A stretch of 33,030 bases of DNA from Gammaproteobacteria bacterium (GCA_026709915.1 JAPORZ010000022.1:1-33030), one strand, 5' to 3'; counted from the first letter of the stretch, positions 16,310 to 26,048 are shown. The notes: generated by a model not told the origin, from the letters alone. A program made the numbers and translations.

Positions 16310-16957
16310 TCAGGTCAGGTCGGGGAACAGCCACGGGCGTTCCTGTAAGCGCCGTTGTTCATACGCGCGAATCAGGTCGCGGCGCTCCAGGGTCATACCG
16401 ATATCGTCCTGACCCAACAGCAGCCGCTCCTTGAGCGCGGCTTCAATCTCAAAACCGAACACCTGCCCGGTCGGGGCGGCGACTGTCTGTGCGCGCAGGT
16501 TTACCTGCAACCGGTAGCCTTTGGTTTGCTCGACTTCCCGGAACAACTGCTCCACCTGCGCCAGGTCAAGCACAATGGTCAATAAACCGTTCTTGCCGGC
16601 GTTGGTGGCAAAAATATCGCCGTAACTCGGCGCAATGACACAACGAAAACCGTACTCGTACAAGGCCCACACAGCATGTTCCCGGGAGGAGCCGCAACCG
16701 AAATTGTCCCGCGCCAGCAGTATTTGCGCACCCTGGTAACGCGGCAAATTCAACACAAAGTCCTGTCGTAACGGCCGCCCGCGGCAATCTTGCTCCGGCT
16801 CGCCGGTATCGAGATAGCGCCATGAATCAAACAGGTTCGGGCCAAAACCGGTACGATGAATAGATTTTAAGAACTGCTTGGGAATAATCGCGTCGGTATC
16901 GACATTGGACCGGTCCAGAGGGGCGACCAAACCATTTAATGTTGTGAAGGCTTGCAT
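16310..16957 (-). CDS. leuD: 3-isopropylmalate dehydratase small subunit
   Basis: This 215-residue swivel domain of isopropylmalate isomerase, with LeuC, interconverts 2- and 3-isopropylmalate in leucine synthesis. The family motifs are [28 protein letters not shown] and [18 protein letters not shown]. It starts 5 bp after leuC ends. In most relatives leuB follows, but here phaC does. Confidence 0.96.
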   Translation of the reverse strand: MQAFTTLNGLVAPLDRSNVDTDAIIPKQFLKSIHRTGFGPNLFDSWRYLDTGEPEQDCRGRPLRQDFVLNLPRYQGAQILLARDNFGCGSSREHAVWALYEYGFRCVIAPSYGDIFATNAGKNGLLTIVLDLAQVEQLFREVEQTKGYRLQVNLRAQTVAAPTGQVFGFEIEAALKERLLLGQDDIGMTLERRDLIRAYEQRRLQERPWLFPDLT

Positions 16958-16962
16958 CTGTA

Positions 16963-18393
16963 TTAATTCGCGTTACCCGCGTCAGCTGCGCACAAATACT
17001 CGCGCACATCGATAAAGTGACCGGCTATGCCTGCCGCCGCGGCCATGGCCGGGCTCACCAGATGAGTGCGACCGCCAGCGCCTTGCCGGCCTTCAAAGTT
17101 GCGGTTGGAAGTGGAGGCGCTACGCTCGCCCCCCTCGAGCCGGTCGTCGTTCATGCCCAGGCACATGGAGCAGCCCGGCTCGCGCCACTCAAAACCGGCA
17201 TTAAGGAAGATGCTGTCCAGCCCTTCGGCCTCGGCCTGACGTTTGACCAGACCGGAACCTGGCACCACCAGGGCTTGTTTGATGTTGCCTGCCAGGCGCT
17301 TCCCGGTCACCACCTGCGCGGCTGCGCGCAGGTCTTCAATGCGCGAGTTGGTGCAGGAACCGATAAAAATCTTGTCGGGGCGGATGGCGCTGATGGGCAT
17401 GCCCGCCTGCAAGCCCATATAGGACAGGGCGCTCGACATGCCTGCACGCCGCACCGGGTCTGCCTCCTGCGCCGGGTCCGGCACCTGCTCGTGTATGGAC
17501 GCCACCATCTCCGGCGAGGTGCCCCAGGTCACACAGGGCGCCACCGCGGCGGCGTCAATCTCCTCCGTCCGGTCAAACGCCGCGTCGGGGTCGCTGCGCA
17601 GGTCCTGCCAGGCGTCAACAGCCTGCGTCCAGCTATCCCCGGTTGGCGCAAACGGCCGTCCCTTGACATAGTCGATAGTCTGTTCATCCACCGCCACCAG
17701 GCCGGACCGGGCGCCGGCTTCGATAGCCATGTTGCACAAGGTCATACGCCCCTCCATGGACAGGGCGCTGACGCCCTCCCCGCAGAACTCGATGGCATAG
17801 CCCACGCCGCCGGCTGTACCAATCCTGCCGATGATATGCAGGATCAGGTCTTTGGCAGTAATGCCCGGCGCCAGCCTGTTGCTGACTCGCACCTGCATGT
17901 TCTTCATTTTTTTGGCTACCAGGGTCTGGGTGGCCAGCACATGCTCCACCTCGGAAGTGCCGATACCCATAGCCAGCGCCGCCAGCGCGCCGTTGGTGGT
18001 GGTGTGCGAATCACCACATACAATCGTCATGCCTGGCAGGCAGGCGCCCTGCTCCGGACCAATGACGTGCACGATACCCTGGCGTTCATCAGACAGCTCA
18101 AAATAGGGAATACGCGCAGCTTTTACGTTTTGTTCCAGGGCCTGCAGTTGCTTGCGTGCAACCGGGTCGGCAATGACCGCGCGCGCGCGGGTGGGCACGT
18201 TGTGGTCGGGCACGGCCAGACTGGCGCCGCGCCGCCAGGGTTCCCGGCCGGCAAGGCGCAGCCCTTCGAACGCTTGCGGAGAAGTGACTTCATGCACCAG
18301 GTGGCGATCGATATACAGCAGGCAGACACCGTTGCCGAAGTCCTGCACCAGATGTTCATCCCACAGTTTGTCGTAGAGTGTTTTTGCGGTCAT
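16963..18393 (-). CDS. leuC: 3-isopropylmalate dehydratase large subunit
   Basis: This is the aconitase-family subunit that holds the 4Fe-4S cluster. Its ligands are visible in [11 protein letters not shown] (first cysteine) and CSMCLGMN (last two). [46 protein letters not shown] and the C-terminal [10 protein letters not shown] are hallmark blocks. I start at the ATG at 18393 ([14 protein letters not shown], 476 residues) and not the GTG two codons upstream. Its start codon lies only 17 bp from the start of the divergent Sel1-repeat gene, so the two promoters must overlap each other's coding region. Confidence 0.96.
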   Translation of the reverse strand: MTAKTLYDKLWDEHLVQDFGNGVCLLYIDRHLVHEVTSPQAFEGLRLAGREPWRRGASLAVPDHNVPTRARAVIADPVARKQLQALEQNVKAARIPYFELSDERQGIVHVIGPEQGACLPGMTIVCGDSHTTTNGALAALAMGIGTSEVEHVLATQTLVAKKMKNMQVRVSNRLAPGITAKDLILHIIGRIGTAGGVGYAIEFCGEGVSALSMEGRMTLCNMAIEAGARSGLVAVDEQTIDYVKGRPFAPTGDSWTQAVDAWQDLRSDPDAAFDRTEEIDAAAVAPCVTWGTSPEMVASIHEQVPDPAQEADPVRRAGMSSALSYMGLQAGMPISAIRPDKIFIGSCTNSRIEDLRAAAQVVTGKRLAGNIKQALVVPGSGLVKRQAEAEGLDSIFLNAGFEWREPGCSMCLGMNDDRLEGGERSASTSNRNFEGRQGAGGRTHLVSPAMAAAAGIAGHFIDVREYLCAADAGNAN

Positions 18394-18410
18394 GGGCACA
18401 GTATGCCATA

Positions 18411-19640
18411 ATGCACACTATACTTATACCATCTCCGCACACTCTCGTGATTCGACTTTTCCCGCACGCTGGCCTATTCATTTTGCTCATAAGCGTTGAC
18501 GCGCACGCAGACACCGCGATGACAGATACCCTGGATGCTGCTTACGTAGCGCTACGGAACCAGGAGTACGACATTGCCTATGACCTGTTTGCGGCGCTGG
18601 CCGCGCAGGACAATGCTCAGGCCCAGCATGAACTGGCGGCGCTTTATCACCGCGGCGCCGGTGTGGAGGTGGATATCGCCAGGGCCGCGCGCTGGTATGC
18701 GCGCGCGGCGGAACTAGGTCATGCCGACGCCCAGTACCGGCTGGGTAATATGTTCCTGATGGGAGAAGGCGTGCGCCAGAGCGATTCCGAGGCGTTGCAC
18801 TGGTATGAACAAGCGGCGCAACAAGGCCATAATGATGCCCGCAACAACCTTGCCAGCCTGCAGCGCATCAGTGCGGCCAAAACCCGCACAGAACTGGAAC
18901 GGGAGGCCGCAACGCTGCCGCCGCTTGCAGTCAAACCCAAATCTGATCCCGGTAAAAAAACTGAACCACGCGGCTTTTTCAAGCGCTGGTTCGGCAAGGA
19001 CGACAGCCCCGCGCCGGACGCGGATACTGCTACTCAGGCTCAGCCGCGGACCCACACCGACAATACCGGCAATACGGGTGATACTGACAATAACGCCGGA
19101 GTTACCACGCCACCACCGGCGCCGACGGAAGCTGTTGCCTCAGCCGCGGACGCGTCCGCAGCAGGGCGCGGCGGGGCAACATCGGCACGCCCTGCCCCAC
19201 TGGCAAATTCAACCGCGGTGTCCAACTATGAATTGGGGCTGGCCTACGCCGTGGGCGATACCCTGGCGCAGGACTACGAACAAGCCTTTGCCTATTTCAG
19301 TAAATCCGCACAGCAAGGTTACGCCCCCGCCCAATATCGTCTGGGCGCGGCCTACGCCAACGGCGACGGAACCGGGCAAGACCCGGAGCAGGCGCTGGAC
19401 TGGTACCGGAAAGCCGCCGACCAGGGCCATACCGCCGCCCGGCGCAGTCTGGCACAGCTCTACCTGCAGGGCTTAGGACGCCTGCCCCCGAACAAACCGC
19501 TGGCCCTGGCCTGGTACATCCTGCTGGCCGAGGACGGCAACCAGCTGGACCTGCACCGGCGCGACAGCCTGCTGCAGGAGTTATCGGAGGAAGACATCGG
19601 CAGGGCTGAGGAGTTGGCGGCTGAGCTGCGCCGGGAATGA
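18411..19640 (+). CDS. Secreted Sel1-repeat (SLR/TPR-like) protein
   Basis: This is a protein of about 409 residues. A hydrophobic N-terminal signal segment (residues about 12-33, ending DAHA) points to export. Two to three Sel1-like repeats follow at about 60-150 ([38 protein letters not shown]). Next is a Pro/Thr/Asn/Ala-rich linker of about 110 residues containing an Asn-Thr-Gly-Asp stretch. A second block of Sel1 repeats occupies about 275-380 ([42 protein letters not shown]). Sel1 proteins serve as scaffolds or adaptors; this one's partner is unknown. The ATG at 18411 is chosen because it gives a complete signal peptide; no Shine-Dalgarno is seen. Confidence 0.8.
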   Translation: MHTILIPSPHTLVIRLFPHAGLFILLISVDAHADTAMTDTLDAAYVALRNQEYDIAYDLFAALAAQDNAQAQHELAALYHRGAGVEVDIARAARWYARAAELGHADAQYRLGNMFLMGEGVRQSDSEALHWYEQAAQQGHNDARNNLASLQRISAAKTRTELEREAATLPPLAVKPKSDPGKKTEPRGFFKRWFGKDDSPAPDADTATQAQPRTHTDNTGNTGDTDNNAGVTTPPPAPTEAVASAADASAAGRGGATSARPAPLANSTAVSNYELGLAYAVGDTLAQDYEQAFAYFSKSAQQGYAPAQYRLGAAYANGDGTGQDPEQALDWYRKAADQGHTAARRSLAQLYLQGLGRLPPNKPLALAWYILLAEDGNQLDLHRRDSLLQELSEEDIGRAEELAAELRRE

Positions 19641-19688
19641 TGAACGGGGCGAGAATGACGAGCGGGACGGCAATGGCAGATGATTAAC

Positions 19689-19715
19689 GGTAACCTCTGA
19701 TTTTTAGAGGTCCCC
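19689..19715. repeat. Solo terminal hairpin of the repeat family, copy F
   Basis: GGTAACCTCTGATTTTT followed by AGAGGTCCCC has a 6-bp ACCTCT / AGAGGT stem. It is another solo hairpin, located between the convergent Sel1 gene (ends 19640) and radA (ends 19737). Neither strand has a T-run after the stem. Confidence 0.65.
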
Positions 19716-19736
19716 TAACGTCATTTCAGGCGCCAT

Positions 19737-21113
19737 TTACGAACGCAACGCCGCAATAGCCTGGCTCAACTTGCGCACCGGGGTTATGTTGAATTTTTCC
19801 GGCATTTTTTTGGGGGCGTTGGCGGCGGGGATGATGGCTTGGTTGAACCCGTGCTTCTGCGCCTCTTTGAGGCGTTCCAAGCCTTCCTGAACGGGCCTGA
19901 TTTCCCCCGTCAGACCCACTTCACCGAACACCACCAGATTATCCGCCGGAGACTGATTGTGCAGGCTGGACAGTACCGCCGCCAGCACCGCCAGATCCGC
20001 CGCAGTTTCATTGATACGGACGCCGCCGGCCACATTGACAAATACATCCTGGTCGTAGGTCGCCACCCCCGCATGCCGGTGCAGGACTGCCAGCAACATA
20101 GACAGGCGGTTTTGCTCCAGCCCCACGGTCACCCGCCGCGGCTGGCTGCCGTGGCATTGATCCACCAGCGCCTGCACCTCCACCAGCAACGGGCGGCTGC
20201 CTTCGCGGGTGACCAGGATGGCTGTGCCGGGCGCCGCTTCGCCGTGGTTGGACAGGAACAGCGCCGAAGGATTGCTGACCGCGCGCAAGCCCTTGTCGGT
20301 CATGGCGAATACACCGAGCTCGTTCACTGCGCCGTAACGGTTCTTGACGGCGCGGATCATGCGGTAGCGGCTGTTGCTGTCGCCCTCGAAATACAACACC
20401 GTATCCACCATGTGTTCCAGCACCCTGGGGCCTGCTAACGCCCCCTCTTTGGTGACGTGTCCCACCAGAAACACCATGGTACGGGTTTGCTTGGCGTAGC
20501 GCACCAGCCGCGCCGCGCACTCGCGTACCTGGGCCACCGAACCGGGCGCTGAGTGCAGGGTTTCGGAAAATACCGTTTGAATGGAATCCACCACCAGTAC
20601 CCGCGGCGCGCGGGCGCTGGCCGCCTCAATGATATGCTCCAACAGGTTCTCTGCAAGCACGTACAAGCCGGTTGCCGGCAACCCCAGACGGCGCCCGCGC
20701 AAGCTCACCTGTTCGATCGATTCTTCTCCGGTAACGTACAGGGTGGCAAGCTTATCATCCTCGCTCAGCGATGCTAACGCCTGCAATAACAAAGTGGACT
20801 TGCCGATGCCCGGGTCGCCGCCCAGCAACACCACGGAACCACCCACCAGGCCGCCCCCCAGCGCGCGATCAAGTTCCTTGGACCCGGTCGGCATACGCGG
20901 CTCCTGTTCCAGTCCCACTTCGTCCAGTTTGCACACCTCTGCGCGCGTGGCAAGATGTGACTGAAAGCGCATATCACCCGGTGCGACTTGGTCGGGCGCA
21001 ATTTCGACCAGGGTATTCCAGGCGTTGCAATCCGCGCATTGCCCGGTCCACTTGGGCGCGCGGGCGCCGCATTCACTGCACTGGTATTGTTTCCTCGCTC
21101 TGGTCTTGGTCAT
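19737..21113 (-). CDS. radA: DNA repair protein RadA
   Basis: This 458-residue RecA-like ATPase processes recombination intermediates and helps branch migration. An N-terminal zinc finger (CSECGARAPKWTGQCADC) is followed by Walker A GGDPGIGKST. The RadA-specific motif KNRYGAVNELG and the C-terminal Lon-protease-like domain (NVAGGVRINETAADLAV, GEVGLTGEIRPV) come after it. I start at the ATG at 21113 (MTKTRARKQYQCSEC). That start lies inside the 3' end of alr (41-bp overlap), implying translational coupling. A longer in-frame reading to 21230 would put 39 unrelated residues before the zinc finger. Confidence 0.95.
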   Translation of the reverse strand: MTKTRARKQYQCSECGARAPKWTGQCADCNAWNTLVEIAPDQVAPGDMRFQSHLATRAEVCKLDEVGLEQEPRMPTGSKELDRALGGGLVGGSVVLLGGDPGIGKSTLLLQALASLSEDDKLATLYVTGEESIEQVSLRGRRLGLPATGLYVLAENLLEHIIEAASARAPRVLVVDSIQTVFSETLHSAPGSVAQVRECAARLVRYAKQTRTMVFLVGHVTKEGALAGPRVLEHMVDTVLYFEGDSNSRYRMIRAVKNRYGAVNELGVFAMTDKGLRAVSNPSALFLSNHGEAAPGTAILVTREGSRPLLVEVQALVDQCHGSQPRRVTVGLEQNRLSMLLAVLHRHAGVATYDQDVFVNVAGGVRINETAADLAVLAAVLSSLHNQSPADNLVVFGEVGLTGEIRPVQEGLERLKEAQKHGFNQAIIPAANAPKKMPEKFNITPVRKLSQAIAALRS

Positions 21114-22185
21114 AAGCCACAAACTCAAGGCGCTTGTGTACGCCGCACAGCACCTCATAAGGCACGGTCGCGGCGCCGATTGCGGTCTCTTCAACCGGCA
21201 ATCCGTCACCCCACAACAATACCGGGTCACCGGGCGCGGCGTCCGGGCAGGCGCGCAGGTCCAGCGTCATCATGTCCATAGACGGCTTGCCGATTAACGC
21301 GCAATCCTTGCCGCGCACCTGGATGCGGGTGCCGGTCACTGCATGACGCGGGTAGCCATCACCATAACCGGCAGCCACTACGCCTACCGGCATGTCCTGC
21401 GGACAACGCCAGCTGGCGCCATAGCCGACCGGGTCGCCGCCGCGCAAGCGCTTCACGGAAATCAGGCTTGAGCCAAAGGTCATGACGGGCTTCAGGTTGA
21501 AGCCGGTTCCAATGCGCGCATCCAGCGGTGACACCCCGTACAACATCAGGCCGGGTCTGACCCAGTCCAGGCAGTAGTCCGGGCGACTCAGCAACGCTGC
21601 GGAATTTGCCAGGGACTTTTCCGCGCGGTAAGGTTGTGTCGCCTCAAAAAAGACCTCGCCCTGCTTCTGCGTCAGTGGGCTGTCGGGCTCGTTGGCGCAC
21701 GCCAGGTGGGAAATAAAGCGGACATTCTGAGCCACGCCGTTAATGCGCAGCAGCCGCGCGCACACCGGCGCTATGTCCTCCGGCGCAAAGCCAAGCCGGT
21801 GCATACCGCTATCAACCTTGAGCCACACCTTGAGCGGAACATTGATCTCAGCTTGTTCGAGCAGTTCCAGTTGCACGCGGTGGTGGATCACGATATCAAG
21901 GCGTCGCTGTTGTATCTCGGCGAGTTCCGTCGCGCCGTAAGGCCCTTCCAGCAACAGGATTTTCTGTTCCACCCCCGCCTGCCTGAGTTGCCGAGCCTCC
22001 TCCAGACAGGCAACCCCGAAGGCATCGGCCTGCGCCAGCGCCGGCGCCACGCGACTGATACCGTGTCCATAGGCATCGGCCTTGACGATTGCCATCACCT
22101 TGCTGTGCGGGGCATACTCCCGGACCCGGACCAGGTTATGGCGCAGCGCCGCAAGGTCGATGCTCACCCTGGCGGGCCGGGTCAT
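21073..22185 (-). CDS. alr: Alanine racemase
   Basis: This 370-residue PLP enzyme interconverts L- and D-alanine for peptidoglycan. The PLP-lysine motif VKADAYGHG has Lys35. WLKVDSGMHRLGF, the SANSAALL-like LANSAALLSRPDY, RPGLMLYGVSP and GYGASWRCPQDMPVGVVAAGYGDGYPR carry the other conserved residues, including the second-subunit tyrosine. Its start overlaps the dnaB stop by 4 bp (ATGA type), and its end overlaps radA. Only one alr is seen here; whether it is the housekeeping or a catabolic copy is not clear, but the dnaB linkage favours housekeeping. Confidence 0.95.
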   Translation of the reverse strand: MTRPARVSIDLAALRHNLVRVREYAPHSKVMAIVKADAYGHGISRVAPALAQADAFGVACLEEARQLRQAGVEQKILLLEGPYGATELAEIQQRRLDIVIHHRVQLELLEQAEINVPLKVWLKVDSGMHRLGFAPEDIAPVCARLLRINGVAQNVRFISHLACANEPDSPLTQKQGEVFFEATQPYRAEKSLANSAALLSRPDYCLDWVRPGLMLYGVSPLDARIGTGFNLKPVMTFGSSLISVKRLRGGDPVGYGASWRCPQDMPVGVVAAGYGDGYPRHAVTGTRIQVRGKDCALIGKPSMDMMTLDLRACPDAAPGDPVLLWGDGLPVEETAIGAATVPYEVLCGVHKRLEFVAYDQDQSEETIPVQ

Positions 22186-23576
22186 TCATCCATGCCCGAC
22201 AGGTATGAAGGTTCTTCGGTGTAATTTTCAAAACGTGTGAACTGGCCCAGAAACGCCAGTTTCACCGTGCCGATGGGACCGTTGCGCTGCTTGCCGATAA
22301 TAATCTCGGCCATACCCTTGTCGGCGCTGTCTTCATTGTAAACCTCATCCCGGTAGATGAATACGATCACATCGGCATCCTGCTCGATGGCGCCGGATTC
22401 ACGCAGGTCGGACATGACCGGGCGCTTGTTCGGGCGTTGCTCTAAGCTGCGATTCAACTGCGACAGGGCCACTACGGGCACGCTGAGTTCCTTGGCCATG
22501 GCTTTAAGGGAACGCGAGATCTCGGAAATTTCGGTGGCCCGGTTCTCCATGGTGCCGGGGATTTGCATCAGTTGCAGGTAATCAATGATGATCAGGTCCA
22601 GGCTGTGTTCCCGGGCCAGACGCCGGCACCGGGCGCGTAATTCTGCCGGGGTCAGGGCCGGGGTGTCGTCAATGAACAGTTTTTTGTCCTGTAGCAGTGA
22701 TACCGCCGAGGACAGGCGCGGCCAGTCCTCATCCTGCAACTTGCCGGTGCGCACCTTTTGCTGATCGACCCGCCCCAACGACGACATCATGCGTATGGCC
22801 AGTTGTTCCCCCGGCATTTCCATGCTGAACATGACCACGGACAGTTTCTCCCTGATGACCGCGTGTTCAGCGATATTGACGGCAAACGCCGTCTTGCCCA
22901 TGGAGGGCCTGCCGGCGACGATGATCAGGTCGGATTTCTGCAAGCCGGCCGTGCGTTCATCGAAGTCCTCGAAGCCGGTGGCAAGGCCGGTAACCGGGGT
23001 TTGTTTGTGGTACAGCTCATCCACCCGCTCCAGGGCGCTGTTTAACAGGGTGGTAATCTTTGTATAGGCGCGCTTGCCCCGGGTTTCCCCTTCGGCTATC
23101 TCAAAAATGGCCTGCTCGGCAAAATCCAGCACCTGCTCGCTATTCATGCCCATCGGGTTGAAGATGGTTTCGTTGATCCTGACAGTAGCGGCAATCAAAC
23201 GCCGCAGTATGGAGCGCTTGCGCACAATATCCGCATACACCGCAACGTTGCTGGAGGAAGGCGTGTTGTCGGCCAGCGCCGCCAGATAGGACAGGCCGCC
23301 GGCATCGTCCAGTTGCCGGTGGGACTCCAGCCATTCGGCTACCGTGACCAGGTCAAACGGCTTGCCTTCGTTGTCCAGGGACTGAATGGCGTTGTAGATA
23401 ATGCGGTGGTCCTGACGATAAAAATCGTCGGCCTGCACCCGCTCAATTACCTTGATGTAGGCCTCCTGGTCCAGGAACAACCCGCCCAACACCGACTGTT
23501 CCGCCTCAATGGAATGAGGCGGGGTCTTCAGCGCCCTGATTTCAGGATCAGAGACGCTATGTGCGGGCTCGGGCAT
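22182..23576 (-). CDS. dnaB: Replicative DNA helicase DnaB
   Basis: This 464-residue hexameric 5'-3' helicase acts at the replication fork. The N-terminal domain (PPHSIEAEQSVLGGLFLD) binds primase. The RecA-like domain has Walker A AGRPSMGKTAFA, Walker B LDLIIIDYLQLM, the SRSLKAMAKEL segment, and a C-terminal DVIVFIYRDEVYN. Length and motifs are those of E. coli DnaB. No intein is present. It lies 3 bp after rplI and overlaps alr by 4 bp. Confidence 0.97.
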   Translation of the reverse strand: MPEPAHSVSDPEIRALKTPPHSIEAEQSVLGGLFLDQEAYIKVIERVQADDFYRQDHRIIYNAIQSLDNEGKPFDLVTVAEWLESHRQLDDAGGLSYLAALADNTPSSSNVAVYADIVRKRSILRRLIAATVRINETIFNPMGMNSEQVLDFAEQAIFEIAEGETRGKRAYTKITTLLNSALERVDELYHKQTPVTGLATGFEDFDERTAGLQKSDLIIVAGRPSMGKTAFAVNIAEHAVIREKLSVVMFSMEMPGEQLAIRMMSSLGRVDQQKVRTGKLQDEDWPRLSSAVSLLQDKKLFIDDTPALTPAELRARCRRLAREHSLDLIIIDYLQLMQIPGTMENRATEISEISRSLKAMAKELSVPVVALSQLNRSLEQRPNKRPVMSDLRESGAIEQDADVIVFIYRDEVYNEDSADKGMAEIIIGKQRNGPIGTVKLAFLGQFTRFENYTEEPSYLSGMDE

Positions 23577-23579
23577 GAT

Positions 23580-24044
23580 TCAGGCCGCATCCTGCTCCTG
23601 CTCTGCGACGATTTTCAGTTTGATGCGGGCGTGCACATCTGCGTGCAGCTGCAATTCAACCTCATACTCGCCCAAGGCTCTGAACGGGCCGTCCGGTAGC
23701 CGGACTTCATGTTTGGTAATCTCCTGTCCTGCGGCCTGTGCCGCTTCGATAATATCGTGAGTGCCTACCGAACCGTACAGGCGGTCGTCGGAGACAATCT
23801 TCCTGGGCAGCACCAGTTCCAGCGTGTTGAGTCCATCCGCTCGAGCCTGGGCTGCGGCAAACGTCTCGGCCTGGGCTTTTTCCAGCTCGGTCCGCTGCGC
23901 CTCAAACTTCGTTATATTATCCGGCGTGGCCGGGACCGCCTTGCCGCTTGGAATGAGGAAATTTCGCCCATAGCCGGGTTTGACGTTCACCTGCTGTCCA
24001 AGCTCGCCCAGTTTCCCGATCTTTTCCAGTAATATCACCTGCAT
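23580..24044 (-). CDS. rplI: 50S ribosomal protein L9
   Basis: This 154-residue two-domain L9 binds 23S rRNA. The N-terminal signature is MQVILLEKIGKLGELGQQV followed by VKPGYGRNFLIP. The C-terminal domain is typical, with a short alanine/glutamate tail. An AGGAG ribosome-binding site precedes the ATG by about 3-4 bp. The gene sits between the DUF2232 membrane protein and dnaB, as in pseudomonads. Confidence 0.97.
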   Translation of the reverse strand: MQVILLEKIGKLGELGQQVNVKPGYGRNFLIPSGKAVPATPDNITKFEAQRTELEKAQAETFAAAQARADGLNTLELVLPRKIVSDDRLYGSVGTHDIIEAAQAAGQEITKHEVRLPDGPFRALGEYEVELQLHADVHARIKLKIVAEQEQDAA

Positions 24045-24066
24045 TGCATTACTCCTGCGTGTTACG

Positions 24067-24085
24067 CAAGTCCGCCGCGGACTTG
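24067..24085 (-). promoter_or_regulatory. Hairpin in the rplI leader
   Basis: A perfect 8-bp stem CAAGTCCG / CGGACTTG with a 3-nt loop lies about 22 bp upstream of the rplI ATG. It could affect L9 translation or protect a processed 5' end. No function is known. Confidence 0.35.
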
Positions 24086-24162
24086 TTCAAGTTTGCTTCA
24101 AGGCACCTGTGACAACACTCTTCCTGCCGTTGTCGGAGACGCGTTTTAACTATAGCATAAAG

Positions 24163-24185
24163 GCGTCGCTAAAAATCAGCGGCGC
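24163..24185 (-). terminator. Possible weak terminator/attenuator between the DUF2232 gene and rplI
   Basis: On the minus strand GCGCCGCT, a GATTTTT loop and AGCGACGC form an 8-position stem with one mismatch, followed by CTTTATG. The U-run is short, so partial attenuation is more likely than full termination. Confidence 0.3.
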
Positions 24186-24201
24186 ACATGCTTATGAGTT
24201 T

Positions 24202-25116
24202 TTATCCGTGGCCGGTCTTATCCGTGGCTCGGGCCGGCGTCCAGCCCACGCAGGCGTTGACGAGCCCGACACAGGTCACAAATAACAGAATGAAGTGAGG
24301 TAGCACGAAAAACGTCCCGTACAGGCCAATAGAACCGATCCTGGGAATACCTCTCGTATAAAAATAATAATGCATAACCGACAAGCCCTGGAACAGGTAC
24401 AGAATTAGCATCAGGATTACCGCATCCCGGATCGCGCCGGAGGTAAATGACGGCACCAGCAGCAGACCTAACAGCCCGACCATGGTCGCGAATACCAGCG
24501 CCCGCGGCAGCCTCAAAGCATGAAACTCCTCTCTGAAACCGCCCGGGTTGAACAGCGCCGACTGCCACCAGCGCGCCAGCAACAAGGCGCTGATCAGACC
24601 CAGCACAAAACCCGATGCGAACAGCGCCGACAGCAGCGAAGTAACCAGTTGGTTGGCCTGTTCAAGTTGTGCGGCGTCCAGTTGCGACAGGCCATAGTCC
24701 TGCAAGCGTTGGAACAGATCCTGCCACCAGTTTTGCAGCTCATCCAGCCTGGCGTAGATGGAGGCGGTAAACAGCAGGCCGGCAGCGCCGGCGCACAGCA
24801 CCATCATCCCCTGAGATTGAGTCTTGCGCAGTACCTCGGCGCAGCACAGCACGGGTATCCACACGCTGACCAGGAATGCCAGGGGCAGCGCTGGCGGCAT
24901 GTTCAATGCCAGTGTGGCCAGCAGCGTCAGCGCCAGGCTGAGCAGAGCTACCTGCGTACCGAACGTAACGCCTTTGCGCAACGTTACCAGCGCCAGCGGC
25001 GTACCGCTGAGAATATAGGAAAATGGTGGAAAAGCGATTGCCAGCAGCGTCAATGCAGCCACCGACAGGGCTGCGCGAGTACGCGTTGTCAATAGAAAAT
25101 TACCAAATGCCTTCAT
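24202..25116 (-). CDS. DUF2232 family multi-pass membrane protein
   Basis: This is an inner-membrane protein of about 304 residues with seven or eight predicted helices, for example ALSVAALTLLAIAF, LLSLALTLLATLAL, VLGLISALLLA and FATMVGLLGLLLVP. A loop region at about residues 125-165 is rich in Gln and Leu. It matches the uncharacterised YybS-like/DUF2232 proteins found between rpsR and rplI in pseudomonads and relatives. I start at the ATG at 25116 (MKAFGNFLLTTRTR); the reading from 25146 adds ten unlikely residues. The role is unknown, though the syntenic position in a ribosomal-protein operon is conserved. Confidence 0.8.
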   Translation of the reverse strand: MKAFGNFLLTTRTRAALSVAALTLLAIAFPPFSYILSGTPLALVTLRKGVTFGTQVALLSLALTLLATLALNMPPALPLAFLVSVWIPVLCCAEVLRKTQSQGMMVLCAGAAGLLFTASIYARLDELQNWWQDLFQRLQDYGLSQLDAAQLEQANQLVTSLLSALFASGFVLGLISALLLARWWQSALFNPGGFREEFHALRLPRALVFATMVGLLGLLLVPSFTSGAIRDAVILMLILYLFQGLSVMHYYFYTRGIPRIGSIGLYGTFFVLPHFILLFVTCVGLVNACVGWTPARATDKTGHG

Positions 25117-25209
25117 GTCAAGCTCTTGTGTGGTCGAGCGTGCCACCCTGCCGGCGCAACCCGTGCGGCCCGATGCAACTCGCGTGGGAACGAACGGCAG
25201 GCTCGGGGA

Positions 25210-25434
25210 CTAATGCGCGTCGCTGTACGGCAGCAAAGACAGGTATCTGGCGCGCTTGACCGCCGCCGCCAACTGCCGCTGGTACTTGGCCTTGGTGCCT
25301 GAGATCCTGCTTGGCACAATTTTGCCTGTTTCCGTAACGTATGCTTTCAAGGTATTGATATCCTTGTAATCAATCTCTTCAACACCTTCTGCGGTAAACT
25401 TGCAGTAGCGTTTTCTTCTGAAATATCTTGCCAT
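25210..25434 (-). CDS. rpsR: 30S ribosomal protein S18
   Basis: This 74-residue S18 has the family signature FRRKRYCKF, then [25 protein letters not shown] and [16 protein letters not shown]. It forms a heterodimer with S6 on the 30S platform. It lies 24 bp after rpsF with no priB between them, unlike enteric bacteria. Confidence 0.97.
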   Translation of the reverse strand: MARYFRRKRYCKFTAEGVEEIDYKDINTLKAYVTETGKIVPSRISGTKAKYQRQLAAAVKRARYLSLLPYSDAH

Positions 25435-25458
25435 GTCTCACCCAATTCGTTGTAAACG

Positions 25459-25947
25459 TCAGTCAGCCTGTGCGGCTTCTGGTTGTTCCTGCACTGCAGC
25501 CGCAGGCGCCGTTTCGGTAGTGACACCCGCTTCGGCGGCGGTGTCAGCGCCTGCCTCAGCCGTCTTGCCCGCTGCCTGTTCTGGTTTGGCATTGTCCGTA
25601 TCTCCCTGTGCCTCCTGCTCCTCCTGTTCTTTGGATTTTGCCAGTGGCGAAGGCTCGGTTACGGCCGCGTCTCTGCGGAAGATGAGATCGCGGATGACTG
25701 CGTCATTGAACCGGAACGCATTGTTGAGTTGCTGTAAGGTGGGCTGATCGCACTCAATGTTCATCAACACATAGTGCGCCTTGTGAATCTTGTTAATCGG
25801 ATAAGCCAACTGGCGCCGCCCCCAGTCTTCCAGGCGATGGATACTGCCCTGGTCGGCTTCGATCATGGCGCGGTAGCGCTCGATCATGGCCGGCACCTGC
25901 TCACTCTGGTCCGGGTGGACCAGAAACACGATTTCATAATGTCTCAT
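25459..25947 (-). CDS. rpsF: 30S ribosomal protein S6 with a long C-terminal tail
   Basis: The first 100 residues are a standard S6 ([56 protein letters not shown]). The protein runs to 162 residues; the last 60 or so are a low-complexity Ala/Glu/Gln/Thr tail ([16 protein letters not shown] onwards). E. coli S6 is about 131-135 with a tail that can be extended by glutamates. This tail is longer and acidic. GAGGA lies 7 bp before the ATG. It heads the rpsF-rpsR-rplI-dnaB string. Confidence 0.95.
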   Translation of the reverse strand: MRHYEIVFLVHPDQSEQVPAMIERYRAMIEADQGSIHRLEDWGRRQLAYPINKIHKAHYVLMNIECDQPTLQQLNNAFRFNDAVIRDLIFRRDAAVTEPSPLAKSKEQEEQEAQGDTDNAKPEQAAGKTAEAGADTAAEAGVTTETAPAAAVQEQPEAAQAD

Positions 25948-25967
25948 GGTAAATCCTCATGGATAAA

Positions 25968-25990
25968 GCCTCCCGTCAAGGCGGTGAGGC
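25968..25990 (-). promoter_or_regulatory. Possible S6:S18 feedback hairpin in the rpsF leader
   Basis: The leader can fold as GCCTC / GAGGC with an inner CCG / CGG stem around a CCTTGA loop, about 20 nt before the rpsF ATG. In many bacteria an S6:S18-binding leader hairpin with a conserved CCG lies here and represses the operon. The match is by position and the CCG only. Confidence 0.35.
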
Positions 25991-26007
25991 AAGGATCAGG
26001 AGGCGGC

Positions 26008-26036
26008 AGTATAAGGCAGCTACGCCGAAGATGCAA
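26008..26036 (-). promoter_or_regulatory. Candidate sigma-70 promoter of the rpsF operon
   Basis: Minus strand: TTGCAT (26031-26036), exactly 17 bp, then TATACT (26008-26013). Transcription would start about 55 nt before the rpsF ATG and include the leader hairpin. Confidence 0.6.
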
Positions 26037-26048
26037 ACTCGCGATTTA

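Noticed and set aside
17017-18411. Plus-strand reading frame (464 codons) opposite leuC
   Set aside because: leuC on the other strand is unmistakable and this frame has no family features.
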